DNA of 64,000 nucleotides from an uncultured Dehalococcoidia bacterium (GTDB taxonomy: Bacteria > Chloroflexota > Dehalococcoidia > Lucifugimonadales > UBA1123), in the NCBI GenBank assembly GCA_958296105.1, contig OY282441.1, forward strand, positions 2,687,800-2,751,799. Direction: 5' to 3'. Below, in pieces: positions 24,726 to 34,367 of this stretch; the first letter of the stretch is position 1, and each line of letters starts with the position of its first letter. The translations under genes were made by a program, and so were the position numbers. The notes under the pieces are model-generated. The model did not search any database. It worked only from the letters and a program-made list of their open reading frames with translations, and was not told the DNA's origin.

Positions 24726-27416
24726 TCAGGACTGCGCCCCTTCTCGGTCGAGCGTTTGGCTTGCCGCTTCCCGAACCAGCTGGGGAACGAGCGTCAGCGC
24801 ATCGTCCAGCTTGCTGGCGTCGCGCCCGCCCGCCTGCGCCACGCTGGGCCTTCCGCCACCACCGCCGCCGATGGCACTGGCCGCAGCGCGCGCAATGTTC
24901 GCCGCGTTCAGTCCCCTGCTTGGTATCAGGTCTTCAGTGACCATCGCCACCAGCATGGGGCGGTCGTTGACGACCGCGCCCAGCACTACGACGCCGCTGC
25001 CGATCCTGTCGCGCAGATAGTCGCCGACCTCGCGCAGCGAGTCTGCGCTGGCAGCAGTCGCGCGAGCCGACAGCACGGGAACCCCTGCCACGTCCTCAAC
25101 GGAATCCAGCAGCCGCTCCGCCGCCTGAAGCGATATGCGCCGAAGCGCGGCGTCCCTCTCGCGCTGAAGCGAGTCTATCTCTTCGAGCATCGACCCAACC
25201 CTGTCCTCCATCTCCGCCGGAGTTGTCTGAAGGGTTCTCGCCAGCCGCTCCTCCCTGTGGAACCTGTCCCACACCATGCGCTCGGCGGCCCTGCCGCTGA
25301 TCGCCTCCATGCGTCGCATCCCCGCGCCGATGCTCGACTCTCCGAGTACGTACACCGCGCCGACCTCCCCCGTGCGCTCCACGTGGGTTCCTCCGCACAC
25401 CTCGAAGCTGAACGTGTCGCCGTTGGCGATCTCCACCAGCCGCACACGCTCGTCGTAGCGATCGCCGAAGAACGCGAGCGCGCCGCGACGTATCGCCTCC
25501 TGATAGCTGTCCTCATCCTTCAGCACGCGCGCGTTCTGTCGTATCTTCTCGTTGACGAGCAGCTGAACCTGCCACATCTCCTCGTCCGTAACCTGCCGAA
25601 CGTGTGTGAAGTCGAAGCGCAGCCTGTCCGCCGCCACCAGCGACCCCGCCTGTCGGACATGCGCCCCGAGCACCTGCCTGAGCGCGGCGTGGAGCATGTG
25701 GGTTGCCGTGTGGTTGCGCGCGGTGTCCTCCCTGCGCACCGGGTCTACGCGCGCGTCGACCGTATCGCCCAGGCTCACCCTGCCCTCGGCGACTTTGCCG
25801 AAGTGGACGATCAGGCCTGGCATCACCTCCTGCGTGTCGTGGACGAGGACGCGCCCTTCGTCGCCCGATATCTCGCCCGCGTCGCCCACCTGTCCGCCAC
25901 CTTCCGCGTAGAACGGCGTCTGCACCAGCGCGATCTCCACGTCCTGCCCGCTGGAGACGGATACGGCGCTCTCGTCGTCCGCCACCAGCCCGACGACCAC
26001 TGAGGAAGCGCTCAGAGACTCGTAGCCGAGGAACGCGGTACTGCCCACGCCCAGACTCTCGTAGACGCGGATCTTGGCCCTGTCTCCACCGAAGCGCGCC
26101 CCGGCCTGCGACCGCTCCCGCTGCGCCGCCATCTCGCGCTCGAATCCGTCCATATCCACGCCCGCGCCCGCATCCGCGGCGATCTCCTGCGTCATCTCCA
26201 CAGGGAAGCCGTGCGTGTCCCACAGCCTGAAGACCACTTCGCCCTCCAGTCGTTCAGCGCCCTCGAGCGCTTCGGACAGAATGGCGTATCCGCTCTCGAA
26301 CGCCTGCTGAAAGCGCTCCTCCTCCAGCCGAAGCACCGTGCGGATGAACTCGCGGTTGTTCACCAGCTCCGGATAGACGTCGCCCATCTTGTCTATGGTG
26401 ACGTCCGCGATCTCGCCCAGGAAACTGCGCTCGATCCCCAGCCGTCTCGCGTATCGTATCGCGCGGCGAATGACGCGGCGCAGAACGTAGCCGCGCCCCT
26501 CGTTGGCGGGAACCACCCCGTCAGCCACCAGGAACGTGACGCTGCGCCCATGCTCGGCGACCACGCGGATGGCGTAGGTCGTCTCCGCGTCTTCGCCGTA
26601 TGACCTGCCGCATACGCGCTCCACAGCCTCCACGTTCGGGGTGAACAGGTCCGTTTCGTAGCAGGTATCCACTCCCTGCATGATTCTGACCAGCCGCTCC
26701 AAGCCCATGCCAGTATCGACGCTCGGCGCGGGCAGATTGGCGCGCGAGCCGTCCAGATGGTGGTAGAACTGCATGAAAACCAGGTTCCACAGCTCCACGT
26801 AGCGGTCGCACACGTCGCCGTTCGCCATCGTGTTCTTGCAGTTTGGCGCGCAGTCGTCCATCAGGCAGCCGCGCGCGGATCCGTAGTCGTAGTGAAGCTC
26901 CGAGCATGGACCGCACGGCCCCTCGTCTCCGGCGGGGCCCCACCAGTTTTCGTCGTCTCCGTAGCTGTAGACGCGCTCGGCGGGAATGCCCTTCGCCTCC
27001 CACAGCGCGCGCGTCTCCTCGTCCGAATCGTGGACGGCGGCGGCGAACCTCTCCAGCGGGATGCCGTACCCCTCGGTCATAAGCTCTATGGCGAAGTCCA
27101 CGGCGCCGCTCTTGAAGTAGTCGCCGATGCTGAAGTTGCCCAGCATCTCGAACAGCGTGTTGTGGGTGGCGTCTCCCACCTCCTCGATGTCGGGAGTGCG
27201 GAAGCACTTCTGAGAAGTGGTGAGCCTTTGATTGGGCGGCTCGGCTTCGCCCGTGAAGTAGGGCTTGAACTGCACCATGCCCGCGCTCGTCAGCAGCAGG
27301 GTAGGGTCGCCCACCGGGATCAGAGACGAGCTAGCCATGCGGCTGTGTCCCTTCGACTCGAAGTAGCTGAGAAACGTCTCGCGCAGTCGCTCGCTCGTCC
27401 AGTTGTCTTTACTCAT
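24726..27416 (-). CDS. alaS: Alanyl-tRNA synthetase
   Basis: An 896-residue class II synthetase of standard length. The N-terminal catalytic domain starts LRETFLSYFESKGHSRMASSSLIP and has TSAGMVQFKPYF and MLGNFSIGDYFK. The editing domain has HTATHMLHAALR and CGGTHVERTGEVG (zinc ligands); the C-terminal DHHA1 domain has GGGGGGRPSVAQAGGRD. The ATG at 27416 is chosen because it gives the standard N terminus; upstream in-frame codons add an unconserved 40 residues. Confidence 0.98.
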   Translation of the reverse strand: MSKDNWTSERLRETFLSYFESKGHSRMASSSLIPVGDPTLLLTSAGMVQFKPYFTGEAEPPNQRLTTSQKCFRTPDIEEVGDATHNTLFEMLGNFSIGDYFKSGAVDFAIELMTEGYGIPLERFAAAVHDSDEETRALWEAKGIPAERVYSYGDDENWWGPAGDEGPCGPCSELHYDYGSARGCLMDDCAPNCKNTMANGDVCDRYVELWNLVFMQFYHHLDGSRANLPAPSVDTGMGLERLVRIMQGVDTCYETDLFTPNVEAVERVCGRSYGEDAETTYAIRVVAEHGRSVTFLVADGVVPANEGRGYVLRRVIRRAIRYARRLGIERSFLGEIADVTIDKMGDVYPELVNNREFIRTVLRLEEERFQQAFESGYAILSEALEGAERLEGEVVFRLWDTHGFPVEMTQEIAADAGAGVDMDGFEREMAAQRERSQAGARFGGDRAKIRVYESLGVGSTAFLGYESLSASSVVVGLVADDESAVSVSSGQDVEIALVQTPFYAEGGGQVGDAGEISGDEGRVLVHDTQEVMPGLIVHFGKVAEGRVSLGDTVDARVDPVRREDTARNHTATHMLHAALRQVLGAHVRQAGSLVAADRLRFDFTHVRQVTDEEMWQVQLLVNEKIRQNARVLKDEDSYQEAIRRGALAFFGDRYDERVRLVEIANGDTFSFEVCGGTHVERTGEVGAVYVLGESSIGAGMRRMEAISGRAAERMVWDRFHREERLARTLQTTPAEMEDRVGSMLEEIDSLQRERDAALRRISLQAAERLLDSVEDVAGVPVLSARATAASADSLREVGDYLRDRIGSGVVVLGAVVNDRPMLVAMVTEDLIPSRGLNAANIARAAASAIGGGGGGRPSVAQAGGRDASKLDDALTLVPQLVREAASQTLDREGAQS

Positions 27417-27755
27417 CGCGCAGTCTCGCTTTGGCTCTGTGGATTGGGCCTTCTCGTGGGCGCAAGACAGCCCGGGAAGGCGCTGATGGTTTTCGGGAAG
27501 AGTGGGCGCGAGGGGGACGCGCGCCCGAAGGATCACGCCGCCACGAGGCGGGAGTTCGCTCTCGGCGAACCCGCCCGCAAGCGCCTCTCGAACATGTAGG
27601 GCAAGTGGATCATCGGCATGGACTGATTCTAATAGACTGATTCTAGGCTACGCCCTCGGCGGCTGTCAATTTGAGGCTGCGGCGCGCTTGACATCTCGCC
27701 CTTCACTATGAGAACATATGTACTCAATACAGATTTCCCTAGAGGAGATTCAGCC

Positions 27756-29066
27756 ATGCTCATTCGCCAAACGCCGGACGCCTACGACAAGCTCCGTATA
27801 CTGGGAGGAATGGCGACGGACGACGTTCTCACCCAGCCCGAAGGACACGGCGGACGCGGCGGGCCGTACCCGGCTCGCAAGAAGAACCCCGCCTACGGCG
27901 TCTATCGCGCGTCCATGCCCAACGGCAAGTACATAAACCTCATGCGCGTCATGTTTACTGATTTCTGCAAGATGGACTGCGCCTACTGCCCCAACAGCCA
28001 CTGGGTGCCGAGGAAGCGCTACGCCTTCAAGGTAGACGAGCTTGCGCGGACGTTCATGGAGCTTCACAGACGGCAGACGGTCAGCGGCCTGTTTCTAAGC
28101 TCCGGCATAGCGGGCGACGGCTCCAAAACCACCGAACGGCTGGTCAAAGTAGTCGACGCCGTCCGAAACAGATACGGCTTCAGGGGTTACATCCACATGA
28201 AGGTCATGCCCGGCGCGGCGTATGAGTACGTCGAAGCGGCGCACAGACTCGGCACCCGCCTGTCCGTCAACATCGAAGCGCCCAGCGTGGAGCATATGCA
28301 GAAGCTCAGCGCCATGAAGGACTACCAAAAGGATATCCTCGATCCCATCGGCTGGATACACGATCTGACCGAGAGCCGATTCAGCGGCGCTGTGGGTCAG
28401 GCGACCCAGCTCGTGGTGGGCGCGGCTGACGAGACCGACCGCGACATCTTCGCGCGCATCGACCAGCTCTATTCGGAGTGGAAGCTGAAGCGCGTCTACT
28501 ACGCGCCCTTCCGACCGGTGCGATACACGCCCCTCGAAGAGCATCCGCCCACTCCGATGACGCGCAGCCGCCGCCTGTATCAGGTGGACTGGCTGAAGCG
28601 CGTCTACAGGTTCTCGAACGATGAGCTTGGCATGGCATTCGACGACGGCGGCCTGCTGCCCCTCGACCAAGACCCCAAGACGTCCATCGCCGTCGAGAAC
28701 CTGGACGCCTTCCCGATGGACGTGAACAGCGTCTCCCACGAACAGCTTCTGCGAGTGCCGGGTGTTGGCCCGACCTCCGCGCGGCGCATCGTGGACAACA
28801 GACGCCAGCACAGCATAGACACTTGGCGCGACCTTCAGGCTATGGGCGTGGTGCGAAAGCGCGCATGGGCGTTCTTGGCGTTCCCCGGCCACCGCCCGCC
28901 CAGAGCGAAGCAGCTGAGACTGGACATGTTCGGCGAGGACGCTCGACATCGTCGCCGCGCGCGCGCCGCCGCCGAGTCTCCCACACCGGCGCCGTGCGGC
29001 GATGTCAGGTCGTGCGTCGGCTGCCCCATGTTCGGCGCGCCCGGACATCCGGGCGCCGCCGCCTGA
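27756..29066 (+). CDS. Putative DNA modification/repair radical SAM protein
   Basis: A 436-residue protein with the radical-SAM cluster CKMDCAYC (Cys about 71, 75, 78), followed by SSGIAGDGSKTTERL and the family block VNIEAPSVEHMQKLS. A helix-hairpin-helix motif (LRVPGVGPTSARRIVDNR) at about 331-350 suggests DNA binding. This is the TIGR03916-type family usually linked to a uracil-DNA-glycosylase-like partner; no partner is nearby. A C-terminal Cys cluster (CGDVRSCVGC, about 413-422) could hold a second metal site. The ATG at 27756 follows AGAGGAG. Confidence 0.85.
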   Translation: MLIRQTPDAYDKLRILGGMATDDVLTQPEGHGGRGGPYPARKKNPAYGVYRASMPNGKYINLMRVMFTDFCKMDCAYCPNSHWVPRKRYAFKVDELARTFMELHRRQTVSGLFLSSGIAGDGSKTTERLVKVVDAVRNRYGFRGYIHMKVMPGAAYEYVEAAHRLGTRLSVNIEAPSVEHMQKLSAMKDYQKDILDPIGWIHDLTESRFSGAVGQATQLVVGAADETDRDIFARIDQLYSEWKLKRVYYAPFRPVRYTPLEEHPPTPMTRSRRLYQVDWLKRVYRFSNDELGMAFDDGGLLPLDQDPKTSIAVENLDAFPMDVNSVSHEQLLRVPGVGPTSARRIVDNRRQHSIDTWRDLQAMGVVRKRAWAFLAFPGHRPPRAKQLRLDMFGEDARHRRRARAAAESPTPAPCGDVRSCVGCPMFGAPGHPGAAA

Positions 29067-29091
29067 CGCGCGCGGCTCGGTGATGTACAAT
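29063..29091 (+). promoter_or_regulatory. Possible promoter of the spermidine-synthase-like gene
   Basis: -35 CTGACG (29063-29068), 17-base spacer and -10 TACAAT (29086-29091). The -35 overlaps the stop of the radical SAM gene. It supports translation from the ATG at 29137, since an ATG at 29083 would lie before the transcription start. Confidence 0.45.
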
Positions 29092-29136
29092 TGGCGGCGG
29101 ATATCCGAATTCAGACCACTCCGAGAAGCCATCCAA

Positions 29137-30660
29137 ATGCTCAACAGACTGTTCGCCAGCCTGAAGCCGTATCTGATCGTGTTCACGGCAAGCGCCTGCA
29201 CGCTCATCATCGAGATCGTCGCGGGCAGAATCCTCGCGCCCACGATTGGAGTCTCCCTATATACTTGGACCAGCATCATAGGCATCGTGCTGGCGGGAAT
29301 CAGCCTCGGCAACTACCTCGGCGGCAGGATCGCCGACAGACGCCCCTCCCCCACCACACTGGGCGTCATCCTGCTTGCGAGCAGCGTTGCGAGCATAAGC
29401 ATCCTGCCAATAGACAGCTTCGCGTCCGACCTGTTCCTGAGCCTGCCCATCATACCGCGCATAGTCGCGCTCACGGTGACGCTGTTCCTGATTCCCAGCA
29501 TCATCTTGGGCATGGTGACGCCCGTAGTCATCAAGCTGCGCCTGTCCGACCTGTCGCAGACCGGCAACGTGGTTGGCAAGATATACGCAGTCTCCACCGC
29601 CGGCAGCATACTGGGGACATTCCTAACCGGGTTCGTTCTGGTGCAGCTGCTCGGAACGCGCATGGTCATACTCATCGTTTCGCTCATACTGCTCGCGCTC
29701 GCGCTCGCGTTCGGCAGTCTGTGGCGCGTGTGGAAGCCTGCCGCCGCGCTCGCAGCCGTGTTCGCCGGCATCGTGACGCTCAGCGTCTTCGCAGACGCCA
29801 TCGAAAGCGAATGCACCCGTGAGAGCAACTACTTCTGCATCAAGGTCAGGGCGCGCGACATCGAAGAACGCGAGGTGCGCATCCTATACCTAGACGCGCT
29901 CCTGCACAGCTACGTAGACGTCGAAGACCCGCTCTTTCTACACTACTCATACGAAAAGGTGTTCGGCGACGTCGCCGCCGCCATCGCCCACGACAAGCCC
30001 GACATGGATTCGCTGTTCATAGGCGGCGGCGGATACACCATGCCGCGCTTCCTCGAAGTCATGTTCCCGGAATCGAGCGTGGAGGTGGTGGAGATAGACC
30101 CTGAAGTCACCGAAGTTGCCGCCGTGTATCTGGCTCTGCCGCGCGATACCGCGATCGTCACCTACACCGAGGACGCCAGAACCAAGCTCCAAGAGCTGCC
30201 GCGCGGAAAGTACGAGTTCATAGTGGGAGACGCCTTCAACGACGTGTCCGTGCCGTACCACCTGACGACTCTGGAGTTCAACAGAATGGTGCGCGCCCTG
30301 CTCTCCGAAGACGGCGTGTACGCCATCAACGTGGTGGACAAGATGCACTCGGGGCGCTTCCTGCGCTCCGTCGTCCACACCCTGCGCCAGACTTTCCCCC
30401 ACGTACACGTACTGCGCTCGGATTCGCAGTGGGACAGCGACCACCGCTACACCTTCGTCGTGACCGCCTCGCTCGAACCCGTGCGAGCGGAGCGCATAGC
30501 GGAAGCCAACCGCGCTCTGGGCAGGGACGCTTCCGCCACCCAGTTCATGCCGATGCAGGAATTCACGCGCTGGCTGAACGACGAGCGCAAGGTCGCGCTC
30601 ACGGACGACTTCGTTCCCGTGGACGGCATGTTGGCGCCGCTGTATCTCGAAAGCCGTTAG
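29137..30660 (+). CDS. Fused MFS-like membrane / spermidine synthase-like protein
   Basis: A 507-residue protein. Residues 1-215 have about six to seven membrane segments, starting PYLIVFTASACTLIIEIVAGRILAP and GISLGNYLGGRIADR, as in fused MFS/spermidine-synthase proteins. Residues about 270-480 are a Rossmann methyltransferase-like domain with MDSLFIGGGGYTMPRFL, VEVVEIDPEVTEVA and YEFIVGDAFNDVSVP. The aminopropyltransferase activity is unproven; the usual catalytic DxxD region is altered (DAFNDVS). A longer start at 29083 is possible. Confidence 0.85.
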   Translation: MLNRLFASLKPYLIVFTASACTLIIEIVAGRILAPTIGVSLYTWTSIIGIVLAGISLGNYLGGRIADRRPSPTTLGVILLASSVASISILPIDSFASDLFLSLPIIPRIVALTVTLFLIPSIILGMVTPVVIKLRLSDLSQTGNVVGKIYAVSTAGSILGTFLTGFVLVQLLGTRMVILIVSLILLALALAFGSLWRVWKPAAALAAVFAGIVTLSVFADAIESECTRESNYFCIKVRARDIEEREVRILYLDALLHSYVDVEDPLFLHYSYEKVFGDVAAAIAHDKPDMDSLFIGGGGYTMPRFLEVMFPESSVEVVEIDPEVTEVAAVYLALPRDTAIVTYTEDARTKLQELPRGKYEFIVGDAFNDVSVPYHLTTLEFNRMVRALLSEDGVYAINVVDKMHSGRFLRSVVHTLRQTFPHVHVLRSDSQWDSDHRYTFVVTASLEPVRAERIAEANRALGRDASATQFMPMQEFTRWLNDERKVALTDDFVPVDGMLAPLYLESR

Positions 30661-30682
30661 TCAGCCTGAGAGGAATACGAAC

Positions 30683-31102
30683 ATGCCCAATGGTTTCTGC
30701 ATATTCTGTGAGATAGTAGCCGGACGCGCCAGCGCCAGCGCGGTTTACGAGGACGACGAGATTCTGGCATTCCTGGACCTGTTCCCGATCAACCAGGGGC
30801 ATACGCTCGTAGTTCCCAAGACCCACGCCGCCAGCCTCGCCGACATGGATAGCGAAGTGGGCGGGCGGCTGTTCGGCGCGGCGCGCCGTCTGGCGCAATC
30901 GCTGAGAGACTCCGGCGTCAGGTGCGAGGGAATCAACCTGTTCTTGGCAGATGGAGAGGTGGCGGGGCAGGAGGTCTTCCACGTCCACCTTCACGTAATC
31001 CCTCGATACGAAGGCGACGGATTCGGGCTGAGGATACCCAGCAAAGACCAATCCAGCCGCGAGGATCTGGAGGCGACCGCCAAGAAGATCAGAGACGCCT
31101 GA
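30683..31102 (+). CDS. HIT-family nucleotide hydrolase
   Basis: A 139-residue histidine triad protein. CIFCEIVAGRASASAVYEDDEILAFLDLFPINQGHTLVVPK is the standard opening, and the triad HVHLHV is at about 99-104. Members hydrolyse AMP-linked substrates such as AMP-NH2 or Ap4A. The start follows GAGAGG, 22 bases after the preceding stop. Confidence 0.95.
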   Translation: MPNGFCIFCEIVAGRASASAVYEDDEILAFLDLFPINQGHTLVVPKTHAASLADMDSEVGGRLFGAARRLAQSLRDSGVRCEGINLFLADGEVAGQEVFHVHLHVIPRYEGDGFGLRIPSKDQSSREDLEATAKKIRDA

Positions 31103-31196
31103 ACATCAGACGGCCAGCCGCAGACCGACCCTTCGATCCCTCTCACCCTGTCTGCGCTTCGTTCGGAGACGGCGGCGATGCGCTCCCTGAGCCTGC

Positions 31197-32033
31197 TCAC
31201 GTCCCCAGCGTCACGTTGTCTATCAGCCTGACGCCGCCGACTCGCGCAGCCAGAGACGCCAGCGCCTCGCCCCCTATCGCGTCCAGCTCGACCAGCGTCT
31301 TGGCGTCCGCGATGGATACGTAATCCACTTGTACCCCGGGCTCCGCGCTCAGCAGGTCTGCCATCCGTCCGCGAATCGCGCCAGCGTCTCGCGCCCCTTC
31401 AGCGTAGAGCCTCTCCGCCAGTCTCAGCGCCCTGTACAGAGACAGCGCGGACTTTCGGGCTTCGGGCGTCAGGCGCGCGTTTCGGCTGGAGAGCGCCAGC
31501 CCGTCGGCGTCGCGCGCGGTGGGCAGCGCGACCACGTTCGCGCCCAAATCGAGGTCGGAGTTCAGCCGCTCGATCACCAGACACTGCTGAGCGTCCTTCT
31601 GGCCAAAGTAGACGTTGTCCGGCCTGACTATCGTCATCAGCTTGCAAACGACCGTCGCCACCCCTCGGAAATGGCCCGGGCGATGCGCTCCCTCCAGCCT
31701 CGCGGCGATCTCCCCCACGTCTATGTACGTGTCGAAGCCCTTCGGATACATCTCAGCCGCACACGGCGCGAACACTAGGTCTACGCCCTCTCGCCGCAGC
31801 TTGTCGAGATCGCCCTCCATGTCGCGCGGATACGTGGACAGGTCCTCGCTGGATCCGAACTGCGTCGGATTGACGAAGATGCTCACAACGGCGGTCGCGT
31901 TCTCCGAGCGAGCGCGCCTGACCAGCGAGAGGTGTCCCTCGTGAAGATAGCCCATCGTGGGCGTCAGGCCCATCGGACGGCGCGCCGCTCGCTCCGCCTC
32001 TCTGAAGTCGGCTGCGGTTGTGATGACTCTCAT
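31197..32033 (-). CDS. panC: Pantothenate synthetase
   Basis: A 278-residue protein that makes pantothenate from pantoate, beta-alanine and ATP. The HxGH nucleotide motif is in GLTPTMGYLHEGHLSLVRRAR, followed by VVSIFVNPTQFG, VYFGQKDAQQ and the KMSKS-like ALSSRNARL. The ATG at 32033 is chosen for the canonical MRVITTAADFREA N terminus; a GTG four codons upstream has no spaced ribosome site. No panB or panD neighbour is present. Confidence 0.97.
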   Translation of the reverse strand: MRVITTAADFREAERAARRPMGLTPTMGYLHEGHLSLVRRARSENATAVVSIFVNPTQFGSSEDLSTYPRDMEGDLDKLRREGVDLVFAPCAAEMYPKGFDTYIDVGEIAARLEGAHRPGHFRGVATVVCKLMTIVRPDNVYFGQKDAQQCLVIERLNSDLDLGANVVALPTARDADGLALSSRNARLTPEARKSALSLYRALRLAERLYAEGARDAGAIRGRMADLLSAEPGVQVDYVSIADAKTLVELDAIGGEALASLAARVGGVRLIDNVTLGT

Positions 32034-32172
32034 AAGTGGATTCACCCTCGCTGAGACTGCTACCGTGTATATTGTAATCCAGAGCGAGGCGCGGCGTCGG
32101 AGTGGCGAAATACCGAAAATTGTGATTCCATAACCGCAGCCCGCAGCCCACAGTCCACAAGGCGATAGACAG

Positions 32173-33300
32173 TTGTCCTACGAATTCGAGCTAATAGATG
32201 ACCAGCCGAGCTTCAGCCGAGCGGTCGAGGAGATTTTAGGGGAGAGCCGAATCGGCCTCGATCTGGAGTCCAACGGCTTCTTCAGATACCCGGAGCGCGT
32301 GTGCCTCGTGCAGGTGTCCACACGCTCGGCGGCGTTTCTGATAGACCCGCTGGCGATCTGCGACCTGAGCGCGCTCGGCAGGATACTGGCGGATCCGGGC
32401 GTCGAGACCGTCCTTCACTCCGGCAGCTACGACATCGTGAGCCTAGACCGCGACTGGGGCTTCCGCGCGCGCTCTCTGTTCGACACCCAGATCGCCGCAT
32501 CGTTCATCGGCATCGAGCGGCTTGGGCTGGCATCGGTTTTGGAGTCCGTACTCGGCGTGGAGATAGTGAAGGAGAAGCGCCTTCAGCGCTCCGACTGGAC
32601 GCGCCGCCCGCTGAGCCGCGAAGCCCTGTCATACGCCGCCGGAGACGTCCGCCATCTGCTCGATCTGCGCGAGGCGCTGGCGGAGAAGCTGCGTCGGATG
32701 GGTAGGCTGGAGTGGGTGGAGGAGGAGTGTCAAAGGCTTGCGGACGTCCGCTACGACAAGCCGGATCCCGATATGGCGGTGTTCGGCGTCAAGGGGTGGC
32801 GAAATCTGGACGGGCGCGGGCTTGCGATACTCAAGGAGCTGGTGGACTACAGAGAAGATCACGCGATCAGGCTTGGCAGACCGCACTTTAGAGTGATTCC
32901 AGACATGGCGCTGATCGCCTTGGCGACCAAGCCTAGCTCCGACCTGCGCCGCGTGCGCGGACTCGGCGGCTTCGCGCGCGGCGGCTTGGCGTCGGGTTTG
33001 CGCGATGCGATAGCCAGAGGCAAGTCCGCCCGTCCGCCGCGCCGTCCGCCGCAGCCTGGAATTCAGCGACTGTCCCGCGCCGATTCCAGCGCGGCGGGCG
33101 AGCGCCTCGCTAGGCTGAAAGCCTGGCGTCTCGAACTCGGAAAGCGCCTGTCGCTCGACCCGTCCCTACTCTGGAACATGAGCAGCCTTCAGCGCCTTGC
33201 GCGCCGCCCCGACAGCCTTCGGGAAGAGATGCGCTCCCCGGACGTCAGAAAGTGGCAGCGAGCCGAGTTCGGAGAGTCTATCCGCAAGGCGCTGGGGTGA
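32173..33300 (+). CDS. rnd: Ribonuclease D
   Basis: A 375-residue 3'-5' exoribonuclease for tRNA 3' maturation. The DEDD residues are visible: IGLDLESNGFF (D30, E32), VLHSGSYDIVSL and YAAGDVRHLLDL (Y154/D158). An HRDC domain follows at about 208-290 (DGRGLAILKELVDYREDHAIRLGRP). The start is TTG at 32173, behind AAGGCGA; it is the only start that gives the usual N terminus. It diverges from panC. Confidence 0.93.
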   Translation: MSYEFELIDDQPSFSRAVEEILGESRIGLDLESNGFFRYPERVCLVQVSTRSAAFLIDPLAICDLSALGRILADPGVETVLHSGSYDIVSLDRDWGFRARSLFDTQIAASFIGIERLGLASVLESVLGVEIVKEKRLQRSDWTRRPLSREALSYAAGDVRHLLDLREALAEKLRRMGRLEWVEEECQRLADVRYDKPDPDMAVFGVKGWRNLDGRGLAILKELVDYREDHAIRLGRPHFRVIPDMALIALATKPSSDLRRVRGLGGFARGGLASGLRDAIARGKSARPPRRPPQPGIQRLSRADSSAAGERLARLKAWRLELGKRLSLDPSLLWNMSSLQRLARRPDSLREEMRSPDVRKWQRAEFGESIRKALG

Positions 33301-33430
33301 GAGACACGCTACAGCAGCCTATCGAGGTCAGCCAGCGCCTCCGCTTGCTGGGCTGCCGCAGTCCCATGGCGCATTCAGCCGCTCTGCCTCGCTCTTGTCC
33401 GTCATCGAGTCCCCTAAGTCGGCCCCGCCA

Positions 33431-34367
33431 TCATACAGCCGTTGATTCGGCGATGCGAACCGTGTAGTGAAAGACCTCGTTGACGAACTCCGTCCAGCTT
33501 TCGCCGTCGTGCGATAGGGCGTCCAGCAAGAATACCTTGTCCACGCCCATACGGTTCAGGCGCGTTCTCATCTCGGATGTGACCACGCCGGCGATCAGCA
33601 TGTTGACGCAGCTGGGCGGAGTCGCCTCGAAGCTCTTTTGCATTGCGCCAAGCCTTTCGAGCGCTCCGGCCGGGTCTTTGCCGCCCTTTATCTCGATCGT
33701 CGCCACGTCGCGCGCCGCGCCGTCTGGATCTTCCCGTCGAAAGAGGACGTCGGGTTCGGAACCGAAGCGCATGGAGTAGCCGCGCGGCAGTAGAAATTCC
33801 GTCCCGCTTTCGTCCTCTTCGCATATCAGGCCGAAGTCGCGCAGCCAGTTTGCGATGCGGGTCTTGATCAGCGCTTCCGCGTCTCTGCCTATGATGTTCC
33901 GAAACGTTCCATCCAAGCCGATTCCCATGTTGGCTATGATATTCCGATACCCGTTTTCGAGCGTCCAGCCGGACGCGCCTTCTATGATCGAAGATATTGC
34001 GGCATTGTAAAGCCGCGCCACCTTCTTGGCGTCATCGTCCGATATGGGCTTTTTGCGCGTCCCGTTTTCCCAAGACGCTATCGGCACGGCAATAGCCGCG
34101 ACTCGCTTTTGGGGCAGCAGCGCTGCTCCTCGGTAGTACATAGACGTTTCGGGGCGCTGTTGGAGTATGCTTGGATGCGCGAATACGAGCTTGGGCGCGA
34201 TGCCCGAAGCGCTGACGTGATTCCACGCCCGTTCGCTTATCATCGTCCTCGAAATCCAAGCCGCCCTCGAACGACGCCACGAGCTCGCGCAGGGCTATGT
34301 CCGTCCGCTGACGAATCCGCTCCGACATCAGCGTTGACCTCATCAGCGCGTCATTCGGGTTAGCCAT
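33431..34367 (-). pseudogene. XcyI-like type II restriction endonuclease, frameshifted
   Basis: The true start is ATG at 34367, eight bases inside the methyltransferase stop region. That frame encodes MANPNDALMRSTLMSERIRQ and continues to about residue 41 (GGLDFEDD); a +1 shift at about 34243 then leads to ISERAWNHVSASGIAPKLVF and 260 more residues. The C-terminal part has SEPDVLFRRED...VATIEIKGGKD, a PD-ExK-type catalytic block, and resembles XcyI-family nucleases. The sum is about 311 residues. Because of the shift the nuclease is probably inactive, unless the shift is an assembly error or programmed. The family name is from recall. Confidence 0.7.

Noticed and set aside
24315-26003. Long open frame on the plus strand opposite alaS
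   Set aside because: It is antisense to a certain gene, has no family pattern, and is rich in Arg, Ala and Pro as expected of a shadow frame in GC-rich DNA.
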